DNA of 64,000 bases from Mesorhizobium sp. NBSH29 (GTDB taxonomy: Bacteria > Pseudomonadota > Alphaproteobacteria > Rhizobiales > Rhizobiaceae): NCBI RefSeq assembly GCF_015500055.1, contig NZ_CP045492.1, positions 2,862,501 through 2,926,500 of the forward strand, given 5' to 3'. Below, piece after piece: positions 51,525-62,342 of the stretch (positions are counted from its first letter, which is position 1; every line of letters begins with the position of its first letter). The translations under genes were made by a program, and so were the position numbers. The notes below the pieces were generated by a model. That model had not been told where the DNA came from. It was given only the letters and a program-made list of their open reading frames with translations, and searched no databases.

Positions 51525-52319
51525 TCAGCCGCGCAGCGCGTCCAGCACGTTGAAAGCTGCCGTAAAGTCGCGTTTGCGCCCGGCCATACGTGCCACCGCC
51601 TCGGCGTCGGCACCCCATTGCTCCACATTCCAGTCCTCATCGACATGGGCGGCCACCCAGGCGCTGTCCAAGTCGCGCTCCTGGAAATCGACTGCAAGGG
51701 CAAGAACCGCAGATCCTGTAATCGATGTCATCAGATGCAGCGCCGCAAGCCTCAATGGTTCGGCGCGCTGGCTGAGATGAATTCCGATCGCCGCAATTGC
51801 TTCACGCGGCTGCTCGACATGCACCACCCCTTCCGCAAGCACAAAGCGCGCGCCAAGGCTCGCGCGGGCCCAATCCAGTAGCCCGTCCCACGCCGCGTTC
51901 TCACGCTCCACCAATGCTACCGGTCCATCGGCGCGGTAACAAAGCATGTCGGAGGATGCGAAGCGCAATATATCTTCCAGCACCGCCTGTGGATCCAGCG
52001 TCACACCGTCGAGCGCGGTGTTGACCAGCCGCATCACCGGCATTGACACCGGATCAATCGTCTCGGCCTGCGCGGCAAACTCATCGGCCACCAGTTGTGC
52101 TGCCCGACCAGTCGGCAGCGCCAACAGCGCCTTTCCGGGCGTGCGCACCGGCTTTCCGTCCAGATGGACCGCAAAGACCCCGTCCGGTCCCTCGGCTACG
52201 GTGACAGCCGTGTAAAACCGCTTCGGCAGCGGCCGCTTCATCTGGATCTGTGCACGCCGCACCGGATCGGGATCAGACAGGAATTTTCCCGCTTCAAGGT
52301 CAGTCAGAATATCTCGCAT
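51525..52319 (-). CDS. ATP12-family F1-ATPase assembly chaperone
   Basis: ATP12 proteins bind the F1 alpha subunit during ATP synthase assembly. The 264-residue protein has the family pattern KRFYTAVTVAEGPDGVFAVHLDGKPVRTPGK near residue 34, then DEFAAQAETIDPVSMPVMRL and LCYRADGP. It is in a minus-strand row with rluC, crcB, rarA and degP, and lies 6 bp after rluC; the HAD hydrolase gene often found between them in rhizobia is absent. Confidence 0.9.
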   Translation of the reverse strand: MRDILTDLEAGKFLSDPDPVRRAQIQMKRPLPKRFYTAVTVAEGPDGVFAVHLDGKPVRTPGKALLALPTGRAAQLVADEFAAQAETIDPVSMPVMRLVNTALDGVTLDPQAVLEDILRFASSDMLCYRADGPVALVERENAAWDGLLDWARASLGARFVLAEGVVHVEQPREAIAAIGIHLSQRAEPLRLAALHLMTSITGSAVLALAVDFQERDLDSAWVAAHVDEDWNVEQWGADAEAVARMAGRKRDFTAAFNVLDALRG

Positions 52320-52325
52320 GACAAA

Positions 52326-53312
52326 TCAGCCCTCTTCCTCGGCACTTGCTTCGTCAAAGCCGATCAGGTTCCAGCTCTGGCGCATGTGCGGCGGCATTGG
52401 TGCGGTCACATCTATATAGCCCTTGTCGGGATGAGGGATAACGATACGGCGCGCGTGCAGATGCAGCCGGTTCTGGACGCCGCCCGGAAAATCCCAATTG
52501 GTATCTGCCTCGAAATATTTCGGGTCGCCAATGATAGGGCAGCCAAAATGCGCAGCATGGACGCGCAGTTGATGGGTGCGCCCGGTGTAGGGCTCCATCT
52601 CCAGCCAGGTCAGCGTTTGCGCAGCTTGTTCGATCACCCGGTAGTAGGACACCGCATGATCGGCCCCCTTCTCGCCATGCTTGGCCACACGCACCCGGTC
52701 GCCATCCGGCGTCGGTTCCTTGATCAGCCAGGTGGAGATCTTATCCTCCCGCTTGGGAGGTACGCCCTTGACCAGCGCCCAATAGGTTTTCTTGGTTTCA
52801 CGCGCACGAAACGACTCCGAAAGTTTCATCGCAGCAAGCCGCGTGCGCGCCACCACCAGAACACCTGAGGTATCGCGGTCCAGCCGATGCACAAGACGCG
52901 GCTTCTCGCCCTTCTTGCTGCGCCACGCCTCTAGCATGTCATCCACATTACGGGTGACGCCTGAACCACCCTGAACTGCTAGCCCAGCCGGCTTGTTGAA
53001 GACAAAAACCTTGGCATCCTCGTGCAACAGCATTTTGGACAGCACATCGCCGTCATCCTGGTTACGGATTGAATGGCCGGTCATCGACCCGGCCTCCTTG
53101 CGGTCGACGCCAAGCGGCGGAATGCGGATCATCTGGCCCGGCTCCACACGCGTGTCGGTTTTGGCGCGACCGCCATCTACGCGCACCTGACCAGAGCGTA
53201 AAAGCTTCTGCAATTGCACGAAGCCAAGTCCTGGAAAATGCGTCTTGAACCAGCGGTCAAGCCGCATACCCGTCTCACCGGCTTCCACCGCTATCAGTTC
53301 AACGCCTGCCAT
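52326..53312 (-). CDS. rluC: RluA-family 23S rRNA pseudouridine synthase
   Basis: The 328-residue enzyme has an N-terminal S4 RNA-binding domain (about residues 15-75, MRLDRWFKTHFPGLGFVQLQKLLRSG in pieces) and the RluA catalytic domain with the Asp in LVHRLDRDTSGVLV, then GRTHQLRVHAAHFGCPIIGD. The RluC/RluD subfamily is likely; the assignment to RluC sites is by gene order only. 40 bp follow crcB. Confidence 0.85.
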   Translation of the reverse strand: MAGVELIAVEAGETGMRLDRWFKTHFPGLGFVQLQKLLRSGQVRVDGGRAKTDTRVEPGQMIRIPPLGVDRKEAGSMTGHSIRNQDDGDVLSKMLLHEDAKVFVFNKPAGLAVQGGSGVTRNVDDMLEAWRSKKGEKPRLVHRLDRDTSGVLVVARTRLAAMKLSESFRARETKKTYWALVKGVPPKREDKISTWLIKEPTPDGDRVRVAKHGEKGADHAVSYYRVIEQAAQTLTWLEMEPYTGRTHQLRVHAAHFGCPIIGDPKYFEADTNWDFPGGVQNRLHLHARRIVIPHPDKGYIDVTAPMPPHMRQSWNLIGFDEASAEEEG

Positions 53313-53352
53313 AATATATCGGTGCCTTATCGTTTAATCGGGCGGGATAGCA

Positions 53353-53727
53353 TCAGGCGAGGCTTCTTGCGAGCCACAATCCTGCAAACAGCGCCGCAAT
53401 GGACACAACGACGCTACCCATAGCATAACCAAATGCCGTCAGCGTCTCCCCACGCTGCCACAGAACCGCAAAATCAAGCGAAAATGCGGAAAATGTGGTG
53501 AACCCGCCTAAAATCCCGGTCGCGACAAACAGCCGAAGCTCGTTCGATGCATCGAAGCGACGCGCCAGAAGTTCGATGAAAAGTCCCATCGCAAAAGAAC
53601 CGATAATGTTGACAACCAGCGTGCCGAAAGGAAACCCGGCTCCGGCAAGCCTCAGCGCACCAACATTAAAAAGATGGCGCAGCGACGCACCGATGGCGCC
53701 GCCCATGGCTACGAACAAGATCTGCAT
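53353..53727 (-). CDS. crcB: Fluoride channel Fluc/CrcB
   Basis: Exports fluoride as a dual-topology homodimer. The 124-residue protein from ATG 53727 (MQILFVAMGGAIGASLRHL) has four membrane helices and the motifs GASLRHL, FPFGTLVVNIIGSFAMG and GGFTTFSAFSLD. Only one copy is present, as expected of the homodimeric type. It is 14 bp after rarA; no fluoride riboswitch is seen, so it is expressed with its neighbours. Confidence 0.93.
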   Translation of the reverse strand: MQILFVAMGGAIGASLRHLFNVGALRLAGAGFPFGTLVVNIIGSFAMGLFIELLARRFDASNELRLFVATGILGGFTTFSAFSLDFAVLWQRGETLTAFGYAMGSVVVSIAALFAGLWLARSLA

Positions 53728-53741
53728 GTTTCCCCCGTCCG

Positions 53742-55061
53742 TCAGGTTCCTGAACCCGACCGCTCTTTCCTCAGCCGGGCCCAATACTCCAGCCGCTTCT
53801 TGAGATCGCGCTCAAAGCCCCGGTCGGGCGGATCATAAAACTGCTGCCGGCCCATCTTCTCGGGGAAATAGTCCTGCCCGGAAAAAGCGTCGGGCTGGTC
53901 GTGGTCATATTGATACCCCTGACCATACGCCTCATCCTTCATCAGCTTGGTCGGCGCGTTCAAAATATGCTTGGGCGGCAGCAGAGAACCGTTCTCCTTG
54001 GCCGCCCGCGTAGCCGCCTTGAAAGCATTGTAGACGGCATTCGATTTCGGTGCCGTGGCAAGGTAGACACAGGCCTGCGCGAACGCGAGTTCCCCCTCGG
54101 GCGAACCGAGATAATCATAGGCATCCTTGGCTGCATTGGCGATTACGAGTGCCTGCGGGTCGGCTAGCCCGATATCCTCGACCGCCATACGCACCAATCG
54201 ACGGCCGAGATAGAGTGGGTCTTCCCCGGCGTCGAACATCCGGGCGAGATAGTAAAGCGCAGCGTCCGGATCAGACCCGCGCACGGATTTGTGCAGCGCC
54301 GAAATCAGGTTGTAATGACCGTCCTGCCCCTTGTCATAGACGGGTGCGCGCCTCTGCACGATGCGCTGTAGCATGACGGCATCAAAAATCTCGCCGGTCC
54401 GTGCAGCGCGCCAGACTTCCTCGCCAAGCGTCAGCGCCGCGCGCCCGTCACCATCAGCCATGCGCAACAGCATGGCGCGCGCATCCTCATCCAGTGGCAA
54501 GGCTCTGCCCTCGACGGTCTCAGCACGCTCAAGCAGTTGCAGGATACTGTCTTCGGACAACGCCTGGAACGTCAGCACACGCGCGCGCGACAACAAGGCG
54601 GCATTCAATTCAAAGGAAGGATTTTCGGTCGTCGCACCGACCAGAATAACGGTGCCATCCTCCATCACAGGCAAAAACGAATCCTGCTGCGCCCGGTTGA
54701 AGCGGTGAATCTCGTCTACGAATAGCAAGGTCTGCCGGCCATTGGTGCGCCGCAATCTCGCGGATTCGAAGACCTTCTTCAAGTCAGCCACACCTGAGAA
54801 AATCGCTGAAATCTGTTCGAAGGCCAGTTCGGTCTGGCCGGCCAGCAGCCGCGCCACGGTTGTCTTGCCAGTGCCGGGCGGCCCCCAAAAAATCATCGAT
54901 CCGAGCGAACCCGACGCGATCATGCGGCTGAGCGCACCTTCCTCGCCGGTCAGGTGCTCCTGGCCCACAACCTCGCCCAGCGTCGCTGGCCGCAGGCGAT
55001 CGGCCAGCGGCCGGCCTGCCGCCTGCTTCTCGGGAGCGTCGCTGGCAAACAGATCGCTCAA
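53742..55061 (-). CDS. rarA: Replication-associated recombination protein A (MgsA/RarA)
   Basis: An AAA+ ATPase acting at stalled replication forks. From TTG 55061 (LSDLFASDAPEKQ) it has 439 residues, the family size. Walker A GPPGTGKTT is near residue 60, Walker B LFVDEIHRFNRAQQD, sensor GATTENPSFELNAALLSRA, and the C-terminal MgsA region GEDPLYLGRRLVRMAVEDIG. Its TTG overlaps the TGA of degP by three bases (TTGA), so translation is coupled. Confidence 0.93.
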   Translation of the reverse strand: MSDLFASDAPEKQAAGRPLADRLRPATLGEVVGQEHLTGEEGALSRMIASGSLGSMIFWGPPGTGKTTVARLLAGQTELAFEQISAIFSGVADLKKVFESARLRRTNGRQTLLFVDEIHRFNRAQQDSFLPVMEDGTVILVGATTENPSFELNAALLSRARVLTFQALSEDSILQLLERAETVEGRALPLDEDARAMLLRMADGDGRAALTLGEEVWRAARTGEIFDAVMLQRIVQRRAPVYDKGQDGHYNLISALHKSVRGSDPDAALYYLARMFDAGEDPLYLGRRLVRMAVEDIGLADPQALVIANAAKDAYDYLGSPEGELAFAQACVYLATAPKSNAVYNAFKAATRAAKENGSLLPPKHILNAPTKLMKDEAYGQGYQYDHDQPDAFSGQDYFPEKMGRQQFYDPPDRGFERDLKKRLEYWARLRKERSGSGT

Positions 55062-56599
55062 TATCGCAAAACCTGTCGCATCAGACGCCCCTCGCGCTCT
55101 ACGGTAAAGCGCCACCAGCGGCTTTCTTCAGCGGCTGCTTTTACAAGGTCGTCGGCAGTCTTGATTGTGGTGCCATTGACCTCACGCACGATGTCACGGG
55201 GCATAAAGCCCGATCGTGCAGCGGGCGAATTGCGCTTGATGCCGACAACCACCACGCCGGTCACCTGGTCGGGCATCCGCAGCTTTTGGGAAAGGCGCGG
55301 CGACAGGAGCGCCACTGTTGTGCCTGCAAACGGGCTGGATCCATCAATCGACACCTGCGCGGGCGTTTCACCCTCAGGGGCACGGATCAAGCCCACTGTA
55401 AGTATCTTTTCCGCGCCGCCGCTCAACACCTTGAATTCGACACTACTGCCGATTGCCTGTGTTGCCAGCCGATAGCCCAACGCATCGACATGTTCGATGG
55501 GAATGGTATTCATCGCCAGAATGACATCGCCGGCCTTCAGCCCACCCTTGGCAGCCGGTCCGTCAGCGATGACGGAAGCCACCAGCGCGCCTTGCGGACG
55601 TCCGAGCCCCAGCGCTTCGGCGATCTGAGCCGTCACTGCCTCGAAGCCGGCGCCAATAAAGGGACGCTCGAAATAGTCGCTGCCGTTGCGGGCAGAATCC
55701 ACCACGGCGCGTACAATGTTGGATGGGATCGCAAAGCCGATACCGATCGAGCCACCGCTGCGGCTGTATATCGCCGTGTTGATGCCGATCAGCTTGCCGC
55801 CCATAGCCACCAACGCACCACCTGAATTGCCCGGATTGATCGCCGCATCTGTCTGAATGAAGAAACCGAAATCCGACACGCCGATATGTGAGCGCGCCAG
55901 GGCCGACACAATGCCGCTGGTCGTTGTCTGGCCGACCCCGAACGGATTGCCGATGGCAAGCACAAGATCGCCGACCTCAAGCGCATCAGAATCCCCGATC
56001 GAAAGTGCTGGAAACGGTTCCTTGGCTTCGATCTTGAGCACCGCCAGATCAAGCGATTCATCCTTGAGCAACACCTTGCTCTCGAATTCGCGCCCGTCAG
56101 CGGTTGCCACCTTAACTTCGTCCGCATCCCGGATGACGTGAAAATTGGTCACCACCAGCCCGCTCGAATCAACCAGCACGCCGGAACCCAGCGAGGACTG
56201 CACGCGCGGTGGCATTTGATCGCCAAAGAAGCGTTCGAAGAATGGATCGCCCTGGAACGGCGACCGCGCGCGCACCTGCTGCGAGGCGTAAACGTTCACC
56301 ACAGCGGGTGCGGTCTCCTTCACGAGCGGAGCAAAGGAAAGCTGAACCTCATCTCGGCTGAAGGGAAGTCGCTTGCTCTCGGCCACGGGCCCTGCCGGCT
56401 GTGGTGCCATTGGCGCCGGAGATGCGGGAGCAGGTGCAACCGGCACCTCTTCAGACTTTTTGCCTCGCAAAAAGTCCGACAGCACCTCGCCAAGCCCCTT
56501 GGCGGAGCTGTCTTGTGCATGACCTGGTAGCGCCGCGCCCAACACGGCGGCGGTCAAAACTGTGGCGATGGCAATAGACCGGGCATGGAAAAACGGCAT
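55058..56599 (-). CDS. degP: DegP/HtrA-type periplasmic serine protease
   Basis: A 513-residue Do-like protease with signal peptide (MPFFHARSIAIATVLTAAVLG, cut near GHAQ). The catalytic triad is visible: His in VTNFHVI, Asp in ESLDLAVL, Ser in NPGNSGGAL. Two PDZ domains follow (about residues 290-380 and 415-505). ATG 56599 follows a GAGGAA site; the frame is open a little further upstream. It removes or refolds misfolded envelope proteins. Confidence 0.94.
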   Translation of the reverse strand: MPFFHARSIAIATVLTAAVLGAALPGHAQDSSAKGLGEVLSDFLRGKKSEEVPVAPAPASPAPMAPQPAGPVAESKRLPFSRDEVQLSFAPLVKETAPAVVNVYASQQVRARSPFQGDPFFERFFGDQMPPRVQSSLGSGVLVDSSGLVVTNFHVIRDADEVKVATADGREFESKVLLKDESLDLAVLKIEAKEPFPALSIGDSDALEVGDLVLAIGNPFGVGQTTTSGIVSALARSHIGVSDFGFFIQTDAAINPGNSGGALVAMGGKLIGINTAIYSRSGGSIGIGFAIPSNIVRAVVDSARNGSDYFERPFIGAGFEAVTAQIAEALGLGRPQGALVASVIADGPAAKGGLKAGDVILAMNTIPIEHVDALGYRLATQAIGSSVEFKVLSGGAEKILTVGLIRAPEGETPAQVSIDGSSPFAGTTVALLSPRLSQKLRMPDQVTGVVVVGIKRNSPAARSGFMPRDIVREVNGTTIKTADDLVKAAAEESRWWRFTVEREGRLMRQVLRY

Positions 56600-56688
56600 G
56601 ACGATTCCTCGGTTGGAAAGTGCGGCCATTGTCACGAGGAATATGCAAAATGAAAGGCCAATCGGCCATTCTGCGGCCCCATAGCAAA

Positions 56689-56706
56689 GGGGCCCGCAAG
56701 GGCCCC
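56689..56706 (-). terminator. Terminator after rplQ
   Basis: A 7-bp GC stem (GGGGCCC 56689-56695 with GGGCCCC 56700-56706) with a four-base loop, followed by TTTG on the minus strand. It lies 30 bp past the rplQ stop and probably ends the alpha operon. Confidence 0.65.
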
Positions 56707-56736
56707 CTCCAAGTCTCGCAGTATCTGCGTTGTGGC

Positions 56737-57168
56737 TTACGCCGCTTCGCTATCACCTTCGACAGCTTCCGCTTCCAGACGGGCCCGGTCGCCGGCGCCC
56801 TTGGCTGCGGTGTCGCGATCAACGAATTCGATCACCGCCATCGCCGCGTTGTCACCGTGGCGGAAACCCGCCTTCATGATGCGCAGATAACCACCATTGC
56901 GCTGCGCATAACGCGGAGCAATCGTGTCGAACAGACGCTTCACCAACGTCTCGTTGCGGATCTGTGCAATCGCCTGACGGCGTGCATGCAGATCGCCGCG
57001 CTTTCCAAGCGTGACCAGCTTCTCGACGATAGGACGTAAATCCTTGGCCTTCTGAAGCGTGGTGACAATCTGCTCGTGCTCGATCAGCGAGCCCGACAGG
57101 TTCGCAAAAAGAGCCTTGCGGTGGCTGACGCTGCGGCCAAGCCGGCGACCGGTAAATCCATGGCGCAT
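56737..57168 (-). CDS. rplQ: 50S ribosomal protein L17
   Basis: The 143-residue L17 has the family start [20 protein letters not shown], the [23 protein letters not shown] segment and [17 protein letters not shown], with the acidic tail typical of alphaproteobacteria. It is the last gene of the ribosomal cluster. Confidence 0.97.
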   Translation of the reverse strand: MRHGFTGRRLGRSVSHRKALFANLSGSLIEHEQIVTTLQKAKDLRPIVEKLVTLGKRGDLHARRQAIAQIRNETLVKRLFDTIAPRYAQRNGGYLRIMKAGFRHGDNAAMAVIEFVDRDTAAKGAGDRARLEAEAVEGDSEAA

Positions 57169-57207
57169 GGCCTTCTCCTAGGTTTGGTGCAGGGCACCCG
57201 TTTCGGG

Positions 57208-57308
57208 TGGTGAATGGTGAACGGTGAAAGGGTCAATGGAGTCTCGGAACTGCCAGAGCAGCGTACCGATCACCATTCACAATTCACCATTCACGCCCTC
57301 ACCGTTCA
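57208..57308. repeat. Short palindromic repeat between rpoA and rplQ
   Basis: GGTGAATGGTGAACGGTGAA (57208-57227) faces CACCATTCACAATTCACCAT and a short tail (57271-57308). The arms are complementary over 10-12 bp. The same motif family occurs at 58862-58917 and 63448-63497, always in gaps of this operon. Confidence 0.75.
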
Positions 57309-58316
57309 ATACTGGTCTTCGTAACGCTTGGCGAGATCTTCGATGTTCTCAGGCGGCCAGTCGGGCACTTCCATGCCCAGATGTAGGCCCATCGCCGCGA
57401 GAACTTCCTTGATCTCGTTCAGCGACTTGCGGCCAAAGTTCGGAGTGCGCAGCATCTCTGCTTCCGTCTTCTGGATCAAATCGCCGATGTAGACAATGTT
57501 GTCGTTCTTCAGGCAGTTGGCTGAACGCACTGAAAGTTCCAGCTCGTCGACCTTCTTGAGCAACGCCGGATTGAACGCCAGCTCGGTGACCTGTTCTTCA
57601 GGCTGCGCCTTCTGCGGTTCGTCGAAGTTGACGAACAGACCAAGCTGGTCCTGCAGGATGCGCGCTGCAAAGGCAACGGCGTCTTCGCCGGTGACCGAGC
57701 CATTGGTCTCGATCGTCATGGTCAGCTTGTCATAGTCGAGAACCTGGCCCTCACGGGTGTTTTCGACCTTGTAGGAAACCTTCTTGACCGGCGAGTAAAG
57801 GCTGTCGACTGGGATAAGCCCGATCGGCGCGTCTTCGGCACGGTTGCGGTCAGCAGGCACATAGCCCTTGCCGGTGTCGATGGTGAACTCCATGCGGATT
57901 TCAGCACCTTCGTCCAGCGTGCAGATCACGTGGTCGGGGTTGAGAATTTCCACATCGCCGACCGTCTGAATGTCGCCTGCGGTGACAGCGCCTGGTCCCT
58001 GCTTGCGCACAACCATGCGCTTGGGGCCATCGCCTTCCATCTTAACTGCGATTTCCTTGATGTTAAGCACGATGTCGGTGACGTCTTCACGCACGCCGGC
58101 AATCGATGAGAACTCGTGCAGCACGCCGTCGATCTGAACCGCCGTCACGGCAGCACCGCGCAGCGAGGACAACAGCACGCGGCGCAGCGCATTGCCGAGC
58201 GTCAGGCCAAAGCCCCGCTCCAGCGGCTCGGCAACGAGAGTTGTCAGCGTCTTCTTCTTCGACTGGAACTCGACCTTGTTCGGCTTGATCAGTTCTTGCC
58301 AATTTTTCTGGATCAT
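57306..58316 (-). CDS. rpoA: RNA polymerase alpha subunit
   Basis: 336 residues from ATG 58316 ([20 protein letters not shown]). The N-terminal dimerisation domain ([21 protein letters not shown]) is followed by the C-terminal domain that contacts DNA and activators ([33 protein letters not shown]-like). It lies between rpsK and rplQ, the standard alpha operon order. Confidence 0.97.
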   Translation of the reverse strand: MIQKNWQELIKPNKVEFQSKKKTLTTLVAEPLERGFGLTLGNALRRVLLSSLRGAAVTAVQIDGVLHEFSSIAGVREDVTDIVLNIKEIAVKMEGDGPKRMVVRKQGPGAVTAGDIQTVGDVEILNPDHVICTLDEGAEIRMEFTIDTGKGYVPADRNRAEDAPIGLIPVDSLYSPVKKVSYKVENTREGQVLDYDKLTMTIETNGSVTGEDAVAFAARILQDQLGLFVNFDEPQKAQPEEQVTELAFNPALLKKVDELELSVRSANCLKNDNIVYIGDLIQKTEAEMLRTPNFGRKSLNEIKEVLAAMGLHLGMEVPDWPPENIEDLAKRYEDQY

Positions 58317-58419
58317 TCGTTCTTCCTTCCGGCTTCCGGCCACCATCCAATCGTGGCCGGCAATCTGGAAAACCGCAGAGGAGCGCCATGGCGCTCATGC
58401 AGAGGGTGAAAAATAGAGG

Positions 58420-58809
58420 TTAGACGCGGCGCTTCTTGCGCGGGCGGCAGCCATTGTGCGGAATTGGCGTCACATCACGGATTGATGTGATGGTGAAACC
58501 TGCAGCCTGCAACGCGCGGAGTGCTGATTCACGGCCCGAACCGGGTCCGCAAACTTCGACTTCCAGCATCCGCATGCCATGTTCCTGCGCCTTCTTGGCA
58601 ACGTCTTCGGCAGCCATCTGTGCAGCAAACGGGGTCGATTTACGCGAACCCTTGAAACCCTGAGCGCCAGCCGACGACCAGGCAATCGAGTTGCCCTGTG
58701 CGTCGGTGATGGTGATCATGGTGTTGTTGAAAGTCGAGTTGACGTGTGCCACGCCCGACGAAATATTTTTCCGTTCGCGGCGGCGAACGCGTGTGGCTTC
58801 CTTGGCCAT
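58420..58809 (-). CDS. rpsK: 30S ribosomal protein S11
   Basis: 129 residues, with the family motifs [35 protein letters not shown] and the C-terminal [21 protein letters not shown] (in pieces). S11 forms part of the platform around the mRNA exit. Confidence 0.98.
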   Translation of the reverse strand: MAKEATRVRRRERKNISSGVAHVNSTFNNTMITITDAQGNSIAWSSAGAQGFKGSRKSTPFAAQMAAEDVAKKAQEHGMRMLEVEVCGPGSGRESALRALQAAGFTITSIRDVTPIPHNGCRPRKKRRV

Positions 58810-58861
58810 GATAGTCCTTCCGTTGATCTAAACACCGCCGTAATGCCAGCGGCTACACCAT

Positions 58862-58917
58862 GGTGAATAGTGAATGGTGAAATGGTGAACGTTCAAAACC
58901 ACCGTTCACCATTCACC
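58862..58917. repeat. Short palindromic repeat between rpsM and rpsK
   Basis: GGTGAATAGTGAATGGTGAA with a further ATGGTGAACG faces CCGTTCACCATTCACC (58902-58917). Same TGAATGGTGAA/TTCACCATTCA motif as at 57208 and 63448. Confidence 0.75.
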
Positions 58918-58920
58918 AAA

Positions 58921-59289
58921 TTACTTTTTCTTGCCAGCAATCGCCTTTGCCGGACCCTTGCGGGTGCGGGCATTGGTGTGCGTACGCTGACCGCGAACGG
59001 GCAGCGAGCGGCGGTGACGCAGGCCGCGGTAGCAGCCAAGGTCCATCAGACGCTTGATGTTCATCGAAACTTCGCGGCGCAGGTCGCCCTCGACCTGATA
59101 GTCGCGGTCGATGGTCTCGCGAATTGAAAGGATTTCGGCATCCGTCAATTGATTGACGCGACGCTCTGCCGGGATCCCGACCTTCTCGACGATCTCGGAA
59201 GCGAACTTCGAACCGATACCGTGAATGTACTGCAACGCGATAATCACGCGCTTGTTGGTCGGAATATTGACGCCTGCTATACGGGCCAT
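58921..59289 (-). CDS. rpsM: 30S ribosomal protein S13
   Basis: 122 residues from ATG 59289 ([19 protein letters not shown]). Motifs: [13 protein letters not shown] and [19 protein letters not shown]; the basic C-terminus ends KAIAGKKK. The upstream extension of the frame is not family-like. 197 bp separate it from adk. Confidence 0.97.
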   Translation of the reverse strand: MARIAGVNIPTNKRVIIALQYIHGIGSKFASEIVEKVGIPAERRVNQLTDAEILSIRETIDRDYQVEGDLRREVSMNIKRLMDLGCYRGLRHRRSLPVRGQRTHTNARTRKGPAKAIAGKKK

Positions 59290-59485
59290 CTTCTTCTCCA
59301 TGTCGGCCGGATTTACCGGCAAATTGCATTTACCCGCGTCCGGTGGAGGCCGGCTCATGCGAGGTTCTCTTATCAATGAAGCTTGAATATCCTCGCGGAC
59401 ATCAAGCAACAGGCCTGAATGGGAGATGGCGCGCTATAGTCCAGCGATGCCCTTCTGTCAACCGACAGAGCCCTTCAGGTGATCC

Positions 59486-60079
59486 TCAGCTCTTGGCGAC
59501 CTGTTTAACGATCGTTTCGATCTGGGCGGTCACTGAATCCATGTCAGCCATACCGTCCACACCGACAAGTTTGCCCTTGGCGTGATAATAGCCGATCAGC
59601 GGCGACGTCTTCTTGTAATATTCACGCAGCCGTTCTTCGAACACTTCGGCATTGTCGTCTTTGCGTACCGGCTGGCCGGCGGCTCTGGCCGCATCGGCGC
59701 GCTTAATGATTCGCCCCACCAGCGCCTTGTCATCGACAACCAGTTCTATCACGGCGTCGAGTTTCAGCCCGCGTTCGGCCAGCATGGCCTCCACAGCATC
59801 GGCCTGCGCCAGTGTGCGCGGATAGCCGTCGAGGATAAAACCGCTGGCGCAGTCTGATTCGCCGATTCGCTCGGCGACAATCGCGTTGACAATGGCGTCG
59901 GAAACCAGTTCGCCCGCATCCATCACCGCCTTGGCCCGCAGCCCAACAGCCGTTCCCGCACTCACAGCCGCTCGCAACATGTCACCAGTGGAAAGTTGCG
60001 GAATGCCGTGTGTTTCGACCAGTCTCTGTGCTTGCGTCCCCTTACCCGCCCCTGGCGGCCCAAGCAAAATTAACCTCAT
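59486..60079 (-). CDS. adk: Adenylate kinase
   Basis: Adk makes two ADP from ATP and AMP. The 197-residue protein is the short form, with the P-loop [10 protein letters not shown], the AMP site [21 protein letters not shown] and a short lid ([21 protein letters not shown]). Its ATG overlaps the TGA of secY (ATGA), as often in this operon. Confidence 0.97.
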   Translation of the reverse strand: MRLILLGPPGAGKGTQAQRLVETHGIPQLSTGDMLRAAVSAGTAVGLRAKAVMDAGELVSDAIVNAIVAERIGESDCASGFILDGYPRTLAQADAVEAMLAERGLKLDAVIELVVDDKALVGRIIKRADAARAAGQPVRKDDNAEVFEERLREYYKKTSPLIGYYHAKGKLVGVDGMADMDSVTAQIETIVKQVAKS

Positions 60080-61416
60080 CGTCCCCTCTTCCCGCCTCGG
60101 AGCTTCGATTTTTTGATCAGCCCCTCATATTGGTGGGCAATCAGGTGCCCCTGGATCTGCGCAACCGTGTCGAGCGTGACGCTCACCACGATCAGCAGCG
60201 ATGTCCCACCGAGATAAAACGGAACGCCGGTCGCCGAAATCAGAAACTCCGGCAGCATGCACACAACAACGAGGTAGAGAGCACCGATGACAGTGATCCG
60301 CGTCAGCACATAGTCGATATATTCAGCAGTGCGCTCGCCCGGACGGTATCCCGGGATGAAGCCCGAATGCTTCTTAAGCTGATCAGCCGTATCCTTCGGA
60401 TTGAAGACGATGGCCGTGTAGAAGAACGCAAAGAATGCAATCATCGCGGCATAGAGCGCCATATAGAGCGGCTGCCCGTGACCAAGCGTCGCCAAGATCG
60501 TGCCGGCCCACCCGGGCAGTGTCGACGCGTCCGAGAAGCCGGCAAGTGTTGCAGGCAACAGCAGCAGCGACGATGCAAAGATTGGCGGAATGACGCCGGC
60601 AGTGTTGAGCTTCAGCGGCAGATGCGAGGTATCGCCCTGGAACATCCGGTTACCAACCTGGCGCTTCGGATACTGGATCAGCAGTCGCCGCTGCGCGCGC
60701 TCGAAAAACACGATGACAGCGATAACGACAATGGCAAGAACGATGATCGCAAGGATAATCCCGGTCGACAGGGCGCCGGTGCGTCCCAGCTCAAGCGTGC
60801 CGCTGATCGCGTGCGGCAGGCCGGCAACAATGCCCGCAAAGATGATCAGCGAAATGCCGTTGCCGATGCCACGCGCGGTGATCTGCTCGCCAAGCCACAT
60901 CAGGAACATAGTGCCACCGACAAGGGTGATCACTGCGGAAACGCGGAAGAATATGCCTGGATCGGTGACAATGCCATTGCCACCCTCCAAACCAACCGAG
61001 ATGCCATAGGCCTGTACAATCGCCAGAAGCACCGTGCCGTAGCGCGTGTATTGATTGATGACCTTGCGGCCCTGCTCGCCCTCTTTCTTCAGCGCTTCAA
61101 GCGTCGGCACAACCGACGTCATGAGCTGCATGATGATGGAGGCCGAAATGTAAGGCATAATGCCAAGCGCGAAGATCGCCATGCGTTCGACTGCGCCGCC
61201 GGCAAACATGTTGAACATGCCAAGCACACCGCCCGACTGTTGCTTGAACGCCTGTGCGAAGGCGTCCGGATTGATTCCCGGCAGCGGAATATATGTTCCA
61301 AGCCGATAGACCAAAAGCGCACCGAGCGTGAACCAGATGCGCTTCTTGAGATCTTCCGCTTTCGCAAAAGCTGAAAAATTGAGATTGGAGGCGAATTGCT
61401 CGGCTGCCGATGCCAT
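60076..61416 (-). CDS. secY: Preprotein translocase subunit SecY
   Basis: The main channel of the Sec translocon: 446 residues, ten helices. From ATG 61416 ([20 protein letters not shown]). Signatures: [38 protein letters not shown] and the C-terminal [15 protein letters not shown]. The frame is open upstream, but that extension lies in the gap and is not family-like. Confidence 0.97.
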   Translation of the reverse strand: MASAAEQFASNLNFSAFAKAEDLKKRIWFTLGALLVYRLGTYIPLPGINPDAFAQAFKQQSGGVLGMFNMFAGGAVERMAIFALGIMPYISASIIMQLMTSVVPTLEALKKEGEQGRKVINQYTRYGTVLLAIVQAYGISVGLEGGNGIVTDPGIFFRVSAVITLVGGTMFLMWLGEQITARGIGNGISLIIFAGIVAGLPHAISGTLELGRTGALSTGIILAIIVLAIVVIAVIVFFERAQRRLLIQYPKRQVGNRMFQGDTSHLPLKLNTAGVIPPIFASSLLLLPATLAGFSDASTLPGWAGTILATLGHGQPLYMALYAAMIAFFAFFYTAIVFNPKDTADQLKKHSGFIPGYRPGERTAEYIDYVLTRITVIGALYLVVVCMLPEFLISATGVPFYLGGTSLLIVVSVTLDTVAQIQGHLIAHQYEGLIKKSKLRGGKRGR

Positions 61417-61623
61417 AAAAAAGTCTCCGCTTCTTCGCGTCAGGCGCACGTCGCCGAAGCCTCGAGATAGGCTGCGGCTGGCAAAGATGCAAGCGGCTGG
61501 CGGGTCGCACAGGCTCGAAAAGCGAAACTGCCATTCGAGCGGTACTGCGCAACGCGCTTTCTGCCAATCGCCGCCGCGCTGCCGCGGCGACAAGATTTTG
61601 GCAAGGGCCGCTCGGCTCGGTTG

Positions 61624-62100
61624 TTACTCGGCTTTAGCTGCCGCTTCAGGCAGTTTGACCGAACCGCCGGCCTTCTCGACCTTTTCGATGGCGGTCTTGG
61701 ACGCGCCGGCAATGTCAAAGGCAACTTTTGCCTTCAGTTCACCGTCGGCCAGAAGCCGCACGCCATCCTTGGCGCGACGGATGACGCCAGCTTTTATCAA
61801 AGCGTCGACTGTCACAGTCTCTTTGGCATCGAGCTTCTTGGCATCAATCGCCGTCTGTATACGGCCAAGCGATACGGTATTGAAGTCTTTGGAAAATATG
61901 TTCTTGAAGCCACGCTTTGGGAGGCGGCGATAGAGTGGCATCTGGCCACCCTCAAAGCCATTGATGGCAACGCCGGAACGCGCCTTCTGGCCTTTTACAC
62001 CACGACCACCGGTCTTGCCGGTGCCCGAGCCGATACCACGGCCAACGCGCTTCTTGGAGTGCGTTGCGCCTTCATTGTCACGCAATTCATTGAGTTTCAT
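61624..62100 (-). CDS. rplO: 50S ribosomal protein L15
   Basis: 158 residues from ATG 62100 ([20 protein letters not shown]). The Gly-rich [21 protein letters not shown] region and [15 protein letters not shown] are typical. The 207-bp gap to secY holds no gene. Confidence 0.97.
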   Translation of the reverse strand: MKLNELRDNEGATHSKKRVGRGIGSGTGKTGGRGVKGQKARSGVAINGFEGGQMPLYRRLPKRGFKNIFSKDFNTVSLGRIQTAIDAKKLDAKETVTVDALIKAGVIRRAKDGVRLLADGELKAKVAFDIAGASKTAIEKVEKAGGSVKLPEAAAKAE

Positions 62101-62122
62101 GATACTTCTCCTCGGCCCGGCG

Positions 62123-62320
62123 CTATGCCTCGTCCACAATACGGACGAGATGCTGCACGGCTGCAATCATGCCGCGAACCGAAGGAGTATCCTCCAAAGT
62201 GCGCTGCTTGTGCATCTTGTTAAGGCCGAGTCCGACCAGCGTTGCGCGCTGCTCTTTCGGCCGACGGATCGGGCTTCCGATCTGTTCGACGGTAATCGTC
62301 TTGGTTGGTTTAATGGCCAT
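62123..62320 (-). CDS. rpmD: 50S ribosomal protein L30
   Basis: 65 residues from ATG 62320 ([20 protein letters not shown]); an ATG at 62326 is possible, but the AGGGA site fits the later start better. The motifs [19 protein letters not shown] and [16 protein letters not shown] are clear. Confidence 0.96.
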   Translation of the reverse strand: MAIKPTKTITVEQIGSPIRRPKEQRATLVGLGLNKMHKQRTLEDTPSVRGMIAAVQHLVRIVDEA

Positions 62321-62342
62321 GGTCATGTCCCTGGTCCTACGA

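Noticed and set aside
60010-61374. 454-codon plus-strand frame opposite secY
   Set aside because: Antisense shadow with heavily charged, repeat-like composition; secY is certain.
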